From positions 1 to 64,000 of the forward strand of contig JAFPWO010000020.1 of assembly GCA_017394885.1 (NCBI GenBank): a DNA stretch of 64,000 nucleotides. The letters are read 5' to 3'. Below are positions 33,315 to 41,732 of this stretch, in pieces; position 1 is the first letter of the stretch, and each line of letters opens with the position of its first letter. The notes under the pieces were generated by a model, which was given only the letters and a program-made list of their open reading frames with translations, was not told where the DNA came from and made no database searches. The position numbers were made by a program, and so were the translations under genes. This DNA comes from Lachnospiraceae bacterium. GTDB taxonomy: Bacteria > Bacillota > Clostridia > Lachnospirales > Lachnospiraceae.

Positions 33315-34406
33315 ATGAAAGTCGTCCTTGAGAACCTGACCAAGATTTTCCCGAGCCGGAACAAGAAGTCGAACGAAGAGGTCGTCGCGGTCAATAATTT
33401 CAGCTTTGAGATCCCCGACGGCAAACTGGTCGGTCTTCTTGGACCGTCCGGCTGCGGGAAAAGCACAACGCTCTATATGATCTGCGGGCTGCAGAAACTC
33501 AGCGGGGGCAAGATCTACTTCGGTGAAGATGATGTGACCGACCTTCCGCCCGAACACCGCGGCGTCGGCCTGGTCTTCCAGAACTATGCCCTGTACCCGC
33601 ACATGACCGTCAAGCAGAACATTCTCTATCCCCTGCAGAACCTGAAAGGCGCGGATAAGCTGAGCAAGGAAGAGATGCTCAGCCGGACGGAAGAAGTAGC
33701 CAGGCTGGTGCAGATCGACGGCCTGCTGGACCGCAAGCCCAGCGAGATGTCCGGCGGCCAGCAGCAGCGTGTCGCCATCGCCCGCGCGCTGGTCAAGATG
33801 CCGCGCGTGCTGCTTCTTGACGAACCGCTGTCCAACCTGGACGCCCGCCTGCGTCTGCAGACAAGAGAAGAGATCCGCCGGATCCAGAAAGAGACCGGCA
33901 TCACGACCGTCTTCGTCACGCATGACCAGGAAGAAGCCATGAGCATCTCCGATATCATCGTCGTGATGAAGAAAGGCATCATTCAGCAGATCGACGAACC
34001 GCAGAAAGTCTATGATGACCCGGCCAATCTTTTCGTGGCAAAGTTCCTGGGCACGCCGCCCATCAACGTTTTCGAGGGCGAAGTCAAGGAAGGCATGCTG
34101 TTTTTGGGCGACGATCCCGTGATGCGGGTGAGCAGCGTGGCGGATCAGCCGGTCTGGGTCGGCATTCGTCCGGAAGGCTTTATCCTGGATGAGAACGGCC
34201 CCCTGCACTGCAGCCTGGAAGGCGTGGAGGTCATGGGCCGCGACGTCAGCGTGGTATCGGAGCACGCCGCTTCCCAGAATCCGGTGGTCCGTTCCATTAT
34301 CAGCGCGGAGAGCCATATCGATACCGCGTCTCCTGTCATCCGCTACAGCCTGAAGCCGAACAAGGTCTTCCTGTTCCATAAAGAGACCGAAGAACGGCTC
34401 CTGTAA
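33315..34406 (+). CDS. CUT1-type ABC importer ATPase (MsmK/UgpC-like)
   Basis: A 363-residue ATPase of the carbohydrate-uptake CUT1 class. Walker A is GPSGCGKSTT, the Q loop is VFQNYALYPHMTV, the signature is MSGGQQQRVAIARAL and Walker B is VLLLDEPLSNLDARLR. The C-terminal part from about residue 245 is a TOBE-type regulatory region, as in MalK and UgpC. Its own two permeases and binding protein follow, so it is a dedicated ATPase rather than a shared one. CUT1 systems carry oligosaccharides or glycerol-3-phosphate; the substrate here is not known. Confidence 0.94.
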   Translation: MKVVLENLTKIFPSRNKKSNEEVVAVNNFSFEIPDGKLVGLLGPSGCGKSTTLYMICGLQKLSGGKIYFGEDDVTDLPPEHRGVGLVFQNYALYPHMTVKQNILYPLQNLKGADKLSKEEMLSRTEEVARLVQIDGLLDRKPSEMSGGQQQRVAIARALVKMPRVLLLDEPLSNLDARLRLQTREEIRRIQKETGITTVFVTHDQEEAMSISDIIVVMKKGIIQQIDEPQKVYDDPANLFVAKFLGTPPINVFEGEVKEGMLFLGDDPVMRVSSVADQPVWVGIRPEGFILDENGPLHCSLEGVEVMGRDVSVVSEHAASQNPVVRSIISAESHIDTASPVIRYSLKPNKVFLFHKETEERLL

Positions 34407-34422
34407 TCGCAGAGGTAACATT

Positions 34423-35367
34423 ATGGTTGAGAGCAAACAACAATGGAAGGCATGGCTGTATCTGTCGCCGGCGATCGTTCTGCTGCTGATATTTACAGTC
34501 TGGCCGATCATCAATACAGTGCGCATGGCCTTCTTGAACGGCTACAGCGGACTGGCAGCCGTCGGCGGGGAGAGCTTCAGCTTCGGCATCGATAACTTCA
34601 AGAAGGTTATCGAATACAAGCGCTTCATCACCTGCCTGAAGAATACCTGCGTCCTCTGCTTCGTCACGGTGCCGCTGTCCACGATCCTGGCCCTCCTGGT
34701 ATCGGTCGCGTTAAACTCCATCAAGCCGTTCCAGAAGGTCCTGCAGACGATCTTCTTCCTGCCGTATGTCACGAACTCCATCGCCATCGGCATGGTCTTT
34801 GCGGCCATGTTCAACATCGTCGGCAGCGCGTTCGGGACGCCGAACCAGATCATCGTGACGGCCGGTATCGTCAATAACGTCATCGAGTTTTTCGGGGGCA
34901 CGGCCGTGAACTGGATCAACTCCGGGTCTACACATCTGGCCAATATGACGGTCATGATCATCTATATCGTCTGGAATGCCCTGCCCTTTAAGATCCTGAT
35001 CCTGCTCGGCGGCATGCAGAGCATCAACAAGCAGTACTATGACGCGGCCCGCGTCGACGGCAGCACCCGCCGCCGCATCTTCGCGCGGATCACGGTCCCG
35101 CTGCTTTCCCCCATGATCGCCTATGTCGTCATCACCGGCTTCATCGGCGGCTTCAAGGAATACACCAGCATCGTCGGTATCTTCGGTGCGGATATGGGAC
35201 CGGCCGGAGCCAAGGGCTCCATGAACACCATGGTCGGGTTTATCTATGACGCCTTAAGTTCCAACAGCCAGGGACGCGCGAGCGCCGCCGCCCTGATCCT
35301 GTTCGGCATCATCCTAATTGCGACCCTGATCAATCTATGGGTCAGCAAGAAGCGGGTGCATTATTAA
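34423..35367 (+). CDS. ABC importer permease (MalF/UgpA-like)
   Basis: A 314-residue permease with six predicted helices and the inner-membrane coupling motif around YYDAARVDGSTRRRIFARITVPLLSPM (EAA loop). The C-terminal GAKGSMNTMVGFIYDALSSNSQGRASAAALILFG is typical of the UgpA group. It starts 16 bp after the ATPase gene and precedes its MalG-like partner by 10 bp. Confidence 0.93.
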   Translation: MVESKQQWKAWLYLSPAIVLLLIFTVWPIINTVRMAFLNGYSGLAAVGGESFSFGIDNFKKVIEYKRFITCLKNTCVLCFVTVPLSTILALLVSVALNSIKPFQKVLQTIFFLPYVTNSIAIGMVFAAMFNIVGSAFGTPNQIIVTAGIVNNVIEFFGGTAVNWINSGSTHLANMTVMIIYIVWNALPFKILILLGGMQSINKQYYDAARVDGSTRRRIFARITVPLLSPMIAYVVITGFIGGFKEYTSIVGIFGADMGPAGAKGSMNTMVGFIYDALSSNSQGRASAAALILFGIILIATLINLWVSKKRVHY

Positions 35368-35377
35368 GGAGGCGGCC

Positions 35378-36265
35378 ATGGCAGACAGAGTTTTAATGAA
35401 AGAAAAGAATATGGAAGACGTTACGGCGAAGAGCCGTGTCGGCGTGGTCGTTGTTAAAATCCTGACCTACGTCTTCCTGATTATCATGGCGGTGATCGTC
35501 CTGTTCCCTTTCTACTGGATGATCAACTCCTCGCTCAAGACCCTGGAAGAATATCGCTGGAGCGTGCCGAGTTTCTGGCCGCAGACGGTGATGTTCAAAA
35601 ACTATCTGGAGGCTTTCACCACGGCCAGCCTGGGCCGGCTGTTTGTGAACACGATGATCGTCGGCGTGGTCTCCACGATTCTTTCGCTGATCATTACGGT
35701 CCTTTCGGCCTTTGCTTTCGCGCGGCTGGAATTCAAGGGGAAAAATATCCTATTCGCCGGCCTGCTGGCCACCATGATGATCCCCGGCGAACTTTTCACG
35801 ATCACCAACTACGGGACCGTTACGACCTTCGGCTGGATCAATACCTATACGGTTTTGATCGTGCCGTTTCTGGTCAGCGTGTTCTACATCTACCTGCTGC
35901 GCCAGAATTTCCTGCAGATCCCGAACGAGCTGTATCTGGCGGCGAAGGTGGACGGAACGTCTGACCTCAAGTATCTGTGGACCGTGATGATCCCGCTGTC
36001 CCTGCCCACGCTGATCTCGATCACGATCCTGAAGATGATGGGCGCCTGGAACTCCTACATCTGGCCGAGACTGGTCGCGAACGATGAGGCGCACCGCCTG
36101 ATCACCAACGGCCTGCGCAACGCCTTCACCGCCACGACCGGCGACGTCAACTACCCGGTCCAGATGGCGGCCGTCGCCCTGGTATCCTTCCCGCTCTTCT
36201 TAGTGTACATCTTCCTGCGGAAGTACATCATGAAGGGCGTGAGCCGGAGTGGTATAAAGGGTTAA
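35378..36265 (+). CDS. ABC importer permease (MalG/UgpE-like)
   Basis: A 295-residue permease with six predicted helices, LFPFYWMINSSLKTLEEY near the N terminus and the coupling EAA loop at ELYLAAKVDGTSDLKYLWTVMIPLSLPTL. The start ATG has GGAGG upstream. Its stop codon is the first three bases of a nested palindromic repeat described separately. It completes the membrane channel with the preceding gene. Confidence 0.93.
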   Translation: MADRVLMKEKNMEDVTAKSRVGVVVVKILTYVFLIIMAVIVLFPFYWMINSSLKTLEEYRWSVPSFWPQTVMFKNYLEAFTTASLGRLFVNTMIVGVVSTILSLIITVLSAFAFARLEFKGKNILFAGLLATMMIPGELFTITNYGTVTTFGWINTYTVLIVPFLVSVFYIYLLRQNFLQIPNELYLAAKVDGTSDLKYLWTVMIPLSLPTLISITILKMMGAWNSYIWPRLVANDEAHRLITNGLRNAFTATTGDVNYPVQMAAVALVSFPLFLVYIFLRKYIMKGVSRSGIKG

Positions 36266-36470
36266 AATCGCCGAGCGCTGCCTGCGGTGAAAAATGTCGA
36301 AGCGCCGCCTGCGGCGGAAGAAGCGAGACATTTTTCTTGACATCGTCCGACAAACCGACCGAACAGGGAAGGGTTGTCGCTGACGATGGAGGGAGAGAAG
36401 AAGCGAGGCGATTTTAGTGACACCGTCCGAAAAAACGACCGAACAGGGAAGTTTTTTCGCTGACGGTGGA
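36263..36470 (+). repeat. Nested two-copy palindromic repeat between permease and binding-protein genes
   Basis: Two copies of a two-hairpin element appear, one inserted into the other. Outer copy: TAAAATCGCC (36263-36272) pairs with GGCGATTTTA (36407-36416), followed by a hairpin at 36421-36468. Inner copy: AAAAATGTC (36290-36298) pairs with GACATTTTT (36327-36335), followed by a hairpin at 36341-36388. Both distal hairpins have the same 14-nt loop, GACCGAACAGGGAA. Their stems differ by compensatory changes: a T-A becomes C-G in the outer stem and two C-G pairs become A-T in the inner stem. The layout suggests a mobile structured repeat, or a structured RNA that tunes expression of the downstream binding protein. 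Confidence 0.8.
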
Positions 36471-36484
36471 GGGGAAACTGCAGC

Positions 36485-36503
36485 GGCGATGCTCCGCATC
36501 GCC
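36485..36503 (+). other. Short hairpin upstream of the binding-protein gene
   Basis: GGCGATGC and GCATCGCC flank a 3-nt loop, 33 bp before the start codon and just after the nested repeat. A similar GCGATGC hairpin lies at 40935-40950 ahead of the ABC exporter gene. It has no T run, so it is not a terminator. Confidence 0.5.
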
Positions 36504-36536
36504 ACCAAATAAACATTCAAAAAAGGGAGAACAAAC

Positions 36537-38006
36537 ATGAAGAAATTTATTGCCATCCTTCTCGCGGCAGCGCTGATGCTTTCTCTGGCAGCCTGCGGCG
36601 GGAACACTTCCACCAGCACGGAAGCGCCGGCTCCTTCCACGACCAAGGCCGCGGAAGAACCGGGCACCGAAGCGCCGGTTCCGGAGAACCCCGGCACCAA
36701 ATCGACCTATGACGGCAGCGAAGTCACCATCGTTTTCTATCACACGATGGGCTCGAATCTGAACGACGTCCTGGTCGACTACATTGCCAAGTTCAACGAG
36801 CTGTATCCGAACATCCACGTAGAAGCCAAGAGTGTCGGCAGCTACGATGACGTCCGCGATCAGATCAGCACCGAGATCAACGTGGGCAGCCAGCCCAACA
36901 TCGCGTACTGCTATCCGGACCACGTGGCCATGTACAACCTGGCCGGCGCCGTGCAGACGCTGGATGAATTCATCAACAGCACCTCGGAAGTCAAGCGCGC
37001 CGACGGCAGCACCGAGATCCTGGGCCTGACCGAGGAGCAGAAGGCGGACTTCATCGCCGGCTATTACAATGAAGGCAAGCAGTTCGGCGACGGCCTGATG
37101 TACACCATGCCCTTCTCTAAATCCACGGAAGTGCTGTACTACAACAAGACCTTCTTCGAGGCCAACGGCTTGACCGTCCCCACCACCTGGGACGAGATGA
37201 AGACCCTCTGCCAGAAGATCAAGGAGATCGATCCCAACTCCATCCCGCTGGGCTATGACTCCGAAGGCAACTGGTTCATCACCATGTGCGAGCAGTACGG
37301 CTCTCCGTACACCAGCGCGACCGGCGATCACTATCTGTTCAACAACGAGACCAACCGGAACTTCGTGAAGGAATTCCGTGAATGGTATCAGGCCGGCTAT
37401 CTGACCACGCAGTCCCTGTACGGCGCCTACACCTCCGGCCTGTTCACTTCGACCGACGCCACCAAGAGCTACATGTCCATCGGTTCCTCCGCCGGCGCGA
37501 CCTATCAGCGCCCGCAGAAGGTCGACGGCGCATATCCGTTCGAAGTCGGCATCGCTTCGATCCCGCAGATCGACCCGGCCAACCCGAAGGTCATCTCCCA
37601 GGGCCCGAGCGTCTGCATCTTCAAGAAATCCAACGAGCAGGAAGTCCTGGCGTCCTGGCTGTTCGTGAAATATCTGACGACCAGCGTCGATTTCCAGGCT
37701 GAATTCTCAGTCGCTTCCGGTTATGTTCCGGTACTCAAGTCGGTCGCCCAGAACGAGCAGTATGCGAAGTTCGTCGGCAGCGCGGACGGCGGGGACTATG
37801 TATCCGCTCTGAGCGCGAAGGTCTGCCTGGAGCAGGAGAGCGCTTACTACACCTCCCCGGCGTTCAACGGCTCTTCGACCGCCCGTTCTCAGGTACAGTC
37901 TCTGATGGCCAAGTGTCTTTCGGACAATGCTTCGGATGTGGACGCGATGATCGCGGCTGCCTTTGAAGAAGCCATCGACGAGTGCGAATACCAGACCGGT
38001 TTCTAA
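36537..38006 (+). CDS. Extracellular solute-binding lipoprotein of the CUT1 importer
   Basis: A 489-residue family-1 solute-binding protein. The signal peptide ends in LSLAACGG with the lipid-bearing Cys at residue 20, followed by a Ser/Thr/Pro/Glu-rich linker to about residue 60. The mature part is a sugar-binding type: ITIVFYHTMGSNLNDVLVDYIAKFNE-like opening, MPFSKSTEVLYYNKTFFEANGLTVPTTWDEM, and a C-terminal helical region. It sits after the nested repeat and ahead of two further lipoprotein genes. Ligand cannot be predicted; the nuclease and OB-like neighbours make a nucleic-acid-derived ligand worth testing. Confidence 0.9.
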   Translation: MKKFIAILLAAALMLSLAACGGNTSTSTEAPAPSTTKAAEEPGTEAPVPENPGTKSTYDGSEVTIVFYHTMGSNLNDVLVDYIAKFNELYPNIHVEAKSVGSYDDVRDQISTEINVGSQPNIAYCYPDHVAMYNLAGAVQTLDEFINSTSEVKRADGSTEILGLTEEQKADFIAGYYNEGKQFGDGLMYTMPFSKSTEVLYYNKTFFEANGLTVPTTWDEMKTLCQKIKEIDPNSIPLGYDSEGNWFITMCEQYGSPYTSATGDHYLFNNETNRNFVKEFREWYQAGYLTTQSLYGAYTSGLFTSTDATKSYMSIGSSAGATYQRPQKVDGAYPFEVGIASIPQIDPANPKVISQGPSVCIFKKSNEQEVLASWLFVKYLTTSVDFQAEFSVASGYVPVLKSVAQNEQYAKFVGSADGGDYVSALSAKVCLEQESAYYTSPAFNGSSTARSQVQSLMAKCLSDNASDVDAMIAAAFEEAIDECEYQTGF

Positions 38007-38024
38007 ATTCAGGATTGGAATGCA

Positions 38025-39410
38025 ATGAATAAAATCTTCAGAAGCTGTCTGTGCCTGCTGCTGGTGCTTCTTCTTGCGGCCTGTGAGAAGACGCCGCAGG
38101 TACAGACGACAGACGGTTCCGCAGCGGAAAGCCAGACCGAAACGGCGCAGCCGGCTCCGACCGAGGCGGCGTCCACCGCTGCGCCGGCCGTGCATGAGGA
38201 CTTTGCCGCCAAAGTGACGCTGGACATGGCCTCCGAGACTCTCAAGCAGGAGGTCACGGTCAAGACCTTCGTCGACGGCGATACGGTCCACTTCCATGTG
38301 CCGGAAAGCGTGATGCCGGACGGCGTTCTCAAAGCCCGCTTCCTGGGACTCAATACGCCGGAGAGCACCGGAAAAGTCGAAGAGTACGGGAAAGCAGCCT
38401 CGAAGTTTACGCGGGAGAAGCTGGAAAACGCCGTTTCGATCGTCATTGAATCCGACAGCGGGACCTGGAATCCGGACTCGGGCGGAGAACGCTATCTGGT
38501 ATGGGTCTGGTACTGTCCGAAGGGAGAAAGCAAGTACCGGAATCTGAACATCGAACTGCTGCAGAACGGCCTGGCGAAGGCTTACAATTCCGGGCAGAAC
38601 CGCTACGGGGAAACCTGCCTTGCCGCACTGGCGCAGGCGATGAACGAGAAATGCGCGATCTATTCCGGCGAGAAGGATCCGGAGTTCTTCTACGGTGACG
38701 CGCTGGAGCTGACGCTGAGAGAGATCCGCCTGCACGCGAAGGACTATGAAGGAAGCAAGGTCGCTTTTGAAGCGGTCGTGACCCGCAACTCCGACGGGAC
38801 CGTCTATGTGGAAGAATACGATCCGGAGCTGGATCTGTATTTCGGCATGACGGTCTATCTGGGCTACGGTCTTTCCGGCGAAGGCCTGAACATCATGAAT
38901 GTGGGCAACCGCGTCCGGATCGTGGGTACGCTGCAGTACTACGAAGCAGGCGGGACCTGGCAGGTCTCGGGCCTCAGCTACAAGGTCATGCGGCCGGATG
39001 ATCCCGGCAACATTCAGAAGATCAGCGAAGGCAATCCGCCCGCCAACGTGCTTACCACGGCCGACCGTTATGTCAACGGCAAGGTAGACATTCCCGGAGA
39101 GGACGAAGCCTGGGATTATGCGGCACTGGTTCTGGACAGTACGCTTTTCATGAAGGATCTGTATGTAAAGTCCGTGAAGATGACCGATAACAAAAGTTCG
39201 TCTTCTTATGGCGCGCTGACGCTGTACTGTGAGTCGGACGGCGTGAAAGTCACGCTTCGTACCGGGGTGTTCCATCAGGAAGACGGATCGCTCGTGCCGG
39301 GGAAGACCTACCTCCATAAGACGATCGATGTGACCGGCGTGGCCGGGATTTACGACGGAGCGTATCAGATCAGGCTTCTGACCCAGGATGATATTCAGGT
39401 GCATCCGTAA
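38025..39410 (+). CDS. Thermonuclease-domain (SNase) lipoprotein with C-terminal OB-like region
   Basis: A 461-residue surface lipoprotein (lipobox LLLAACEK, Cys20, then a Thr/Glu/Pro-rich linker). Residues about 77-215 are a staphylococcal-nuclease domain: VDGDT gives the Ca2+ ligand Asp86, ARFLGLNTPES gives Arg105 and Glu113, and GGERYLVWVW gives Arg156, the three residues equivalent to Arg35, Glu43 and Arg87. The usual Asp40 is Asn110. Residues about 230-330 (VAFEAVVTRNSDGTVYVEEYD through VGNRVRIVGTLQYYE) form an OB-like fold, and a second beta-rich region ends the protein. I infer extracellular DNA/RNA cleavage; activity with Asn110 is uncertain. Confidence 0.85.
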   Translation: MNKIFRSCLCLLLVLLLAACEKTPQVQTTDGSAAESQTETAQPAPTEAASTAAPAVHEDFAAKVTLDMASETLKQEVTVKTFVDGDTVHFHVPESVMPDGVLKARFLGLNTPESTGKVEEYGKAASKFTREKLENAVSIVIESDSGTWNPDSGGERYLVWVWYCPKGESKYRNLNIELLQNGLAKAYNSGQNRYGETCLAALAQAMNEKCAIYSGEKDPEFFYGDALELTLREIRLHAKDYEGSKVAFEAVVTRNSDGTVYVEEYDPELDLYFGMTVYLGYGLSGEGLNIMNVGNRVRIVGTLQYYEAGGTWQVSGLSYKVMRPDDPGNIQKISEGNPPANVLTTADRYVNGKVDIPGEDEAWDYAALVLDSTLFMKDLYVKSVKMTDNKSSSSYGALTLYCESDGVKVTLRTGVFHQEDGSLVPGKTYLHKTIDVTGVAGIYDGAYQIRLLTQDDIQVHP

Positions 39411-39451
39411 AGCAATAAGTATAAGACTGAAAATAGAGTAAGGAGATCAAG

Positions 39452-40861
39452 ATGAAGAAAACAATTGCGATCGTGCTGTCGCTGATCCTGTGCCTTGGCC
39501 TGCTGGCCGGCTGCGGATCCACGCCTGCCACCACGGCGGCGCCGGAACCGAGCACCGAAGCCCCGGCCCCGGAAACGACGCAAGCACCGGAAACAACCGC
39601 GGAACCGACAACCGCAGAACCGCTCCCGACGGCTTCCCCCGTTGAAAGAGCGTCCGCGTTCCTGTTCAACATGTACAAAGGCATGAGCACCCCGACTCCG
39701 GAAGACTATCCGGTGACGGCGGTCGTCTCGATCGACGGCGAGCGCTATGACGTGGCCTGGGCGGCGGAGATCACCGCCGGTCCGGAAGGCGGCGTGGTGG
39801 TGCAGGATCCGGCCGACAATGTCGTCCTGATCGACGTCGATGAAGAGACCCCCGAGGAGATCGCGTATACCTTAAGCGCGACCATCACGATCAACGGCGA
39901 ATCCAAGACCATCTCCTTTGAGCATACCGTGCCGGCCGTTTCGACCGATATGAGCGAAGCCGAGACCGTGGCCCGCCTGTATGCTCTGGAGCCCGGCGAT
40001 TCCCTGCCCGGCACGCACGTGCTGCGCGGCGAGATCGTGGATATCCCGACCGCCTACAGCGCAGAATACGGCAACATCACCGTCAACCTGAAGGTGACGG
40101 ATGACGAGCATATCGTGCAGTGCTACCGTCTGGCGGGCGGCGAAGATCTGGCCGTGGGCGATGTGATCACCGTCATGGGTGCGTTAAAGCGCTATGAGAA
40201 CACCTTTGAATTCGACAAAGGCGCCGTCTACAGCAAGGAGTTGAGCACGGAAGAGATGAAGCAGAACATTGTTCTGGACAAACTCTTCGCGCTGGAGCCC
40301 GGCGATTCCTTAAAGGGAACCTATGTGCTGCGCGGTGAGATCACGGAGATCCCGACTGCTTACAGTGCGGATTACAACAACATCACGGTCAATCTGGACG
40401 TTCTCGGCAAGACGGTGCAGTGCTATCGTCTGGCCGGCGGTGAAGAACTGGCCGTGGGCGATGTGATCACCGTTGTCGGCGCGCTGAAGCGCTACAATGA
40501 TACCTTTGAGTTCGATGCCGGCGCGATGTACAGCAAAGGCATGACGCTGGAACTGGCCAAGGCTGCCATGGTCGTGGAACAGCTCTATGCGCTGGAACCC
40601 GGCGATGCGCTGAAGGGCCTCTACACCCTGACCGGCATGATCGATTCCATCCCGACCGCCTACAGCGCGGAATACGGCAACATCACGGTCAATCTGATCG
40701 TGACCGATGCGGACCATATCGTGCAGTGCTACCGCCTGGCGGGCGGCGAAGAGCTGAAGGAAGGCGACGTGATCACCGTTACCGGCAACCTGAAGCGCTA
40801 CGAGAACACCTTCGAATTCGACAAAGGCGCGACCTACGTGCTGGTTGAAGCCGGCGAATAA
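39452..40861 (+). CDS. Lipoprotein with one Ig-like and three tandem OB-like repeats
   Basis: A 469-residue lipoprotein (lipobox GLLAGCGS, Cys21) with a Thr/Glu/Pro linker to about residue 65. Residues 66-165 resemble an atrophied bacterial Ig domain (EIAYTLSATITINGESKTISFEHTV). Three repeats of about 100 residues follow at about 172-261, 274-361 and 374-463. Each shows LYALEPGDSL, an IPTAYSAEYGNITVNL strand pair, IVQCYRLAGGEELAVGDVITV and LKRYENTFEFD. The pattern fits OB-like beta barrels. The repeats are highly alike also at DNA level, which indicates recent duplication. No catalytic residues are seen, so binding is the likely role, possibly of nucleic acid or sugar. Confidence 0.8.
   Translation: MKKTIAIVLSLILCLGLLAGCGSTPATTAAPEPSTEAPAPETTQAPETTAEPTTAEPLPTASPVERASAFLFNMYKGMSTPTPEDYPVTAVVSIDGERYDVAWAAEITAGPEGGVVVQDPADNVVLIDVDEETPEEIAYTLSATITINGESKTISFEHTVPAVSTDMSEAETVARLYALEPGDSLPGTHVLRGEIVDIPTAYSAEYGNITVNLKVTDDEHIVQCYRLAGGEDLAVGDVITVMGALKRYENTFEFDKGAVYSKELSTEEMKQNIVLDKLFALEPGDSLKGTYVLRGEITEIPTAYSADYNNITVNLDVLGKTVQCYRLAGGEELAVGDVITVVGALKRYNDTFEFDAGAMYSKGMTLELAKAAMVVEQLYALEPGDALKGLYTLTGMIDSIPTAYSAEYGNITVNLIVTDADHIVQCYRLAGGEELKEGDVITVTGNLKRYENTFEFDKGATYVLVEAGE
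39968..40850 (+). repeat. Three tandem coding repeats (~300 bp each)
   Basis: The OB-like repeats of the lipoprotein gene are close at nucleotide level, for example GGCGATGTGATCACCGT in copies 1 and 2. Copy starts are near 39968, 40271 and 40571. Such similarity suggests recent amplification or gene conversion and could allow repeat-number changes. Confidence 0.8.
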
Positions 40862-40890
40862 GAAACAGGCTGTTTTCAGAAGAAGAACGG

Positions 40891-40916
40891 AAAGCGCCGG
40901 GGTTTCCCGGCGTTTT
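40891..40916 (+). terminator. Terminator after the triple-OB lipoprotein gene
   Basis: CGCCGGG and CCCGGCG form a 7-bp stem with a GTTT loop and a T4 run. It probably ends or attenuates the importer operon before the exporter genes. Confidence 0.75.
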
Positions 40917-40976
40917 CCCACTGTCCGGGCCGCGGCGATGCCTGCATCGCTACAGAAGCCGTGAAAAGGAGTTGTC

Positions 40977-41728
<752 letters not shown>

Positions 41729-41732
<4 letters not shown>

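Noticed and set aside
36263..36503. CRISPR-like repeat structure
   Set aside because: Only two copies in nested order with no unique spacers, and arms are complementary; it is a palindromic element, not an array.
37707..39404. Long minus-strand open frame across the SNase lipoprotein gene
   Set aside because: Antisense to a gene with clear signal peptide and nuclease motifs; no promoter or ribosome site supports it.
39968..40850. Mobile tandem repeat
   Set aside because: The three copies are in frame within one protein and correspond to OB-like domains, so they are coding repeats.
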